Below, one piece after another: positions 46,601 through 48,501 of a stretch of DNA of 48,501 bases. The DNA is from Oceanospirillaceae bacterium (GTDB lineage: Bacteria > Pseudomonadota > Gammaproteobacteria > Pseudomonadales > Balneatricaceae): the NCBI GenBank assembly GCA_013215445.1, contig JABSRA010000032.1:1-48501 (forward strand). The letters are read 5' to 3'. Numbering within the stretch: the first letter of the stretch is position 1; every line of letters starts with the position of its first letter. A model generated the notes under the pieces. The model did not search any database and was not told the DNA's origin. It saw only the letters and a list, made by a program, of their open reading frames with translations. A program made the translations under genes and the position numbers.

Positions 46601-48501
46601 TGAAAAAAGCGGTGCCGAGGTCGACACTCTGGTAGAAATGCAAGCGCTGGCGGATGCAGTGCAAGCGGTGATGAACGCCGCAGCCGATGCCACGGGTACG
46701 CCGAGCAGAGCGCAGCTGACATTGCTGGGACTGAGCGGGGTCACCCATGATAACCTGATAGCGGTGCAAAATGCATTGCAGATGAGCAGCAACGATGGCA
46801 GCGCAGTGGCCAACATTGGCGACTTGCACAGCTTGGTCAACAGCGCCGTGGCTAACGCAGCAACGGCTCTGACTAGTCTCAGCGGTGCTGCTCAGGGGAA
46901 TAGTGCCAGCTCTACTTCCCCTGGCTTGAGCGTTTATGGGGATGCGGGTGTGAGTGGGGTCAACGCCACTAATCTGGCGGCAATCAACAGCGCATTGAAC
47001 AGCGCGGGAATTGACGGTAATGCCACCGATAGTACCGCCAAAATACAGGCCTTGGTCGACAGCTACGCGGTGATCCTCAATGCCGCCGACGGCAGTGCCG
47101 GAGAAGCGGCGCCGAGTCAGAGCGATTACGCTAACCTCGGTATCACCGGGATGGACGACAGCGACGAAGTGGCCCTGTTAGGTGAGGTGATTGATCGCAA
47201 TAACAACGCCGATGTCGACAGCATTATCGAACTGCAAGTCCTGGCAGATGCGGTACAAGCGGTGATGGATACCGCGGCGATGAACAGTGGCACGCCCACC
47301 GGGCCGAGCTTGGCGCAGCTAACCGCGCTGGGTATTAGCGGTGTGACCAGCCAAAACCTGGCCGCTATCCAACAGGCCATTTTAGCCAGTAGTGATGACG
47401 GCAGTGCGGTCAACAGTCTCAGCCAATTGCAGGCAATCGCCACCGCCACCAGCGCTGCGTTGGATCTTATCAGCGCGTATACCGGTGGCAATGCCACGCC
47501 GAACACCAGTAGCTATACGGATGCCCAAGTCAGCGGGGTGAACAGTGCCAATCTGAGTGCGATCAACGATGCCATTGCCGCTTTGAGTAGCAGCCAGAGC
47601 GATACTCAAGTAGAAGTACAAGCTATCGTCGACAGCTACGCGGCAATCCTCAATGCCGCCGACGGCAGTGCCGGTGAAACCGCGCCACTGCAGGCCGATT
47701 ACGCCAACATCGGCATCACTGGAATGGATGATAGCAACGAGTTAGCCCTGTTGGGTGAAGTGATCGATCGCAAAGTGAATAGCGAGGTGGACAGCATCAG
47801 CGAAGTACAAAATTTGGCGGATGCGGTGCAGGCGGTGATGAATACTGCGGCAATGAGCAGCGGCACGCCGAGCGGGCCGAGCCTGGCGCAACTAACTGCG
47901 CTGGGAATCAGCGGGGTGACTAATGAAAATCTAAGCGCCATCCAGCAGGCTATTCTGACCAGCGCCGATGACGGCAGTGCGGTCAATAGTGTAAGTGAAC
48001 TGCAGGCAATGGCCACGTTAACAGCCACCGCGCTGGATCTGATCAGCGCCTATACCGGTGCCAACACCGCGCCGACCACCAGCACTTACAGCGATGCGCA
48101 AATCACGGGTGTGGCTGCGGGTAACTTAGCGGCGGTGAACGATGCAATGGCAGGCTTGAGCACTAGCCTGAGCGACAGCCACCCTGAAGTACAGGCGGTG
48201 GTTGACAGTTATGCGGTGATCCTCAATGCCGCCGACGGTAGCGCAGGCGAAGCCGCGGCGAATCAAAGCGATTACAGTACGCTGGGTATCACCGGCATGG
48301 ATGATGTCGACGAGCTAGCGTTATTGGGCGATGTTATCGACCGTAAAACCAAAAGCGATGTGGACAGTATTAGCGAATTACAAAGCTTAGCCGATGCGGT
48401 ACAAGCGGTAATGGATGCTGCAGCCCTGAACAGTGGCACGGCCGGCGGGCCGAGCTTGGCGCAGCTAACGGCCTTGGGTCTTACCGGTGTAACGGCTGAA
48501 A
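43638..48501 (+). CDS. Giant repetitive LapA-type adhesin with retention module (3' end beyond window)
   Basis: The frame is open from the ATG at 43638 (with a GGTGG upstream) to the window edge, at least 1,621 codons with no stop. Residues 1-75 (starting MATLVGVVNSIQGQILITG) match the LapA-type retention module that stalls the protein in its outer-membrane exit channel. An acidic linker follows, with the dialanine motif PAAG at residues 154-157 and then GHSEYRVSR, the context of LapG-type protease sites. Repeats begin near residue 235. The landmark VDSY (or VDTY) recurs at residues 345, 544, 742, 941, 1140, 1331 and 1522, so units are 199, 198, 199, 199, 191 and 191 long. No signal peptide is present, as expected for type I secretion; the secretion signal would be at the unseen C-terminus. 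Repeats are rich in Ala, Ser, Leu and Asp and look helical. Confidence 0.85.
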   Translation, partial: MATLVGVVNSIQGQILITGLSGIAKVLIVGDTLDSDSLLSGSETSQTVVVTLNNGQSISLAQGQQWQSQKGVFTPPNSADNTSASTEENSLEGRAADAAVPTERPNLSAAEEGPVPLIDKISSEIIAPTNAGESNPTRSEDAAQNSEAQQPRSPAAGYREGHSEYRVSRAGDQSSDSGRVTRTAEEIRPLAESYSNSSLRPQTFNNTFSGLSYNSSFQSFRDAFYKLFDGGRVPSLIELRNLGISGLTVDNISGVQHNIINNKDNIHSLLDLQNVTNEAIAALMSIVDAAGDNSASGAVITLDSYRIIGVTGVTSANQEMINSVFNQPGLTGSDVNTVAEIQAIVDSYNLILLAADGIDNDAVSPAIEDYTNLGISGVDSAFEVGLLGELLDIKSPAQVNTVSKIQQLADAVQALQDAVAGAAELPTQAQLERLGFANISADTLAAVQQALRDSADDGSAIQTLAQLQSLVNGAISSAEDALQQIQNAAHNDSANAGNPTLGTYSSAGISGVNGANLASINSVLNDAQVGAAETDSFIEIQAIVDSYNIILTAADGSANNATKPSQQDYINLGISGIDSSVKASLLGDVLDSKNRVDVDSVSELQLLADAISELLASAAGAGTPSQAQLELLGITGITVGNMPAILNALAATEDDGSDIAALQDLQTLIYNTTVATQLALTTISDAAQNDSATLTSPDLATYISAGISGISNGNLAAINSALNSASITGTDVDTVAEIQAIVDTYNKILAAADGIDDDDSSPTQSDYSDLGISGIDTANEVSLLGDVIDTRPTDAVQSLDQVQALADAVQAVMDAAAGTTGAPSSAQLTLLGLNGVTDDNLIAVQNALQSTSDDGSAVASLDDLNSLVNTAISNVANALASISAAAQADSATDSTPALSAYLSAGVTGISGANLAAINSALNSAAVNGEATNSREELQALVDSYNAILTVADGIDNDGTSPSLSDYATIGVIGIDSAGEVSLLGDVLDEKSGAEVDTLVEMQALADAVQAVMNAAADATGTPSRAQLTLLGLSGVTHDNLIAVQNALQMSSNDGSAVANIGDLHSLVNSAVANAATALTSLSGAAQGNSASSTSPGLSVYGDAGVSGVNATNLAAINSALNSAGIDGNATDSTAKIQALVDSYAVILNAADGSAGEAAPSQSDYANLGITGMDDSDEVALLGEVIDRNNNADVDSIIELQVLADAVQAVMDTAAMNSGTPTGPSLAQLTALGISGVTSQNLAAIQQAILASSDDGSAVNSLSQLQAIATATSAALDLISAYTGGNATPNTSSYTDAQVSGVNSANLSAINDAIAALSSSQSDTQVEVQAIVDSYAAILNAADGSAGETAPLQADYANIGITGMDDSNELALLGEVIDRKVNSEVDSISEVQNLADAVQAVMNTAAMSSGTPSGPSLAQLTALGISGVTNENLSAIQQAILTSADDGSAVNSVSELQAMATLTATALDLISAYTGANTAPTTSTYSDAQITGVAAGNLAAVNDAMAGLSTSLSDSHPEVQAVVDSYAVILNAADGSAGEAAANQSDYSTLGITGMDDVDELALLGDVIDRKTKSDVDSISELQSLADAVQAVMDAAALNSGTAGGPSLAQLTALGLTGVTAE
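44097..44108 (+). other. Predicted LapG-type cleavage site (PAAG)
   Basis: Codons 154-157 encode Pro-Ala-Ala-Gly, in the linker after the retention module and just before a GHSEYRV stretch. LapG-family periplasmic proteases cut between the two alanines of [T/A/P]AAG motifs in this location. Cleavage here (Ala155/Ala156) would release the adhesin. lapG and lapD are not in this window. Confidence 0.65.
44340..48501 (+). repeat. Tandem ~0.6-kb coding repeats of the adhesin
   Basis: In-frame repeats run from about residue 235 to the edge. The VDSY/VDTY codons start at 44670, 45267, 45861, 46458, 47055, 47628 and 48201, giving periods of 597, 594, 597, 597, 573 and 573 bp. Each unit contains three related blocks with the pattern LGISGV, then NLAAIN-type, then ELQALAD or EIQAIVD. 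The 573-bp units share features the 597-bp units lack, such as SAGE after NAADG and GPSLAQLTALG. This marks two subfamilies. Confidence 0.9.

Noticed and set aside
44924..48028. Several minus-strand frames in the adhesin repeats
   Set aside because: They recur with the DNA repeat period and read Ser/Ala/Leu-rich antisense of the coding repeats; the plus-strand frame is continuous.
44340..48501. Repeat region as a CRISPR array
   Set aside because: Units are ~0.6 kb, in frame and coding; there are no short repeats with unique spacers and no cas genes.

Overview
The window is a 48.5-kb chromosomal segment of a gammaproteobacterium. The gene order mrcA/pilMNOPQ-aroK-aroB-damX-like-gltBD-hemE matches the well-known Pseudomonas-type arrangement, and nrdR-ribD-ribE-ribBA-ribH-nusB-thiL-pgpA is the usual gammaproteobacterial riboflavin/nusB cluster. 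A sodium-type stator pair (PomA/PomB-like), two sodium:amino-acid symporters and moderate GC content point to a marine member, perhaps of the Cellvibrionales/Spongiibacteraceae. That placement is inference from gene order and sequence flavour only.

Layout. 1-2.5 kb: short dispersed repeats and penicillin-binding protein 1A (minus strand). 2.9-7.8 kb: the type IV pilus alignment complex and secretin pilMNOPQ, tightly packed. 7.8-11.5 kb: aroK, aroB (shikimate pathway) and a DamX-like SPOR protein. 11.7-17.7 kb: gltB and gltD (glutamate synthase). 17.9-21.6 kb: a small membrane protein, hemE, radA and a convergent PilZ-domain protein. 21.7-23.8 kb: ettA and a membrane-anchored glutaredoxin-like protein (minus strand). 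24.2-29.4 kb: glyA and two tandem, closely related AGCS-family symporters. 29.5-37.2 kb: a two-TM protein, a possible 39-aa ORF, then nrdR, the riboflavin genes, nusB, thiL, pgpA and a separate ribA. 37.6-40.5 kb: dxs-ispA-xseB (minus strand; isoprenoid precursors plus exonuclease VII small subunit). 40.9-42.6 kb: pomA-pomB. 43.6 kb to the right edge: the first 1,621 codons of a giant surface protein, with no stop codon in the window.

The most interesting object is this giant gene. Its first ~75 residues look like the N-terminal retention module of LapA-type, type I-secreted adhesins, followed by a Pro-Ala-Ala-Gly (LapG-type) cleavage motif at residues 154-157. From about residue 235 the protein is built of near-identical units of 198-199 and later 191 residues. 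Each unit appears to consist of three diverged ~65-residue submodules that look helical rather than Ig-like. No lapD, lapG or type I secretion genes are in the window. Pili, a PilZ protein, flagellar stators and this adhesin together suggest a surface-attaching, c-di-GMP-controlled lifestyle.

Other points of note: a family of ~30-bp dispersed repeats in four intergenic places; heptamer tandem repeats in two intergenic regions; unusually many TTG and GTG start codons; a RibBA whose GTP-cyclohydrolase half lacks its zinc cysteines, complemented by a stand-alone RibA; and a DamX-like ATPase domain lacking the P-loop lysine. Most of the rest is ordinary core genome.
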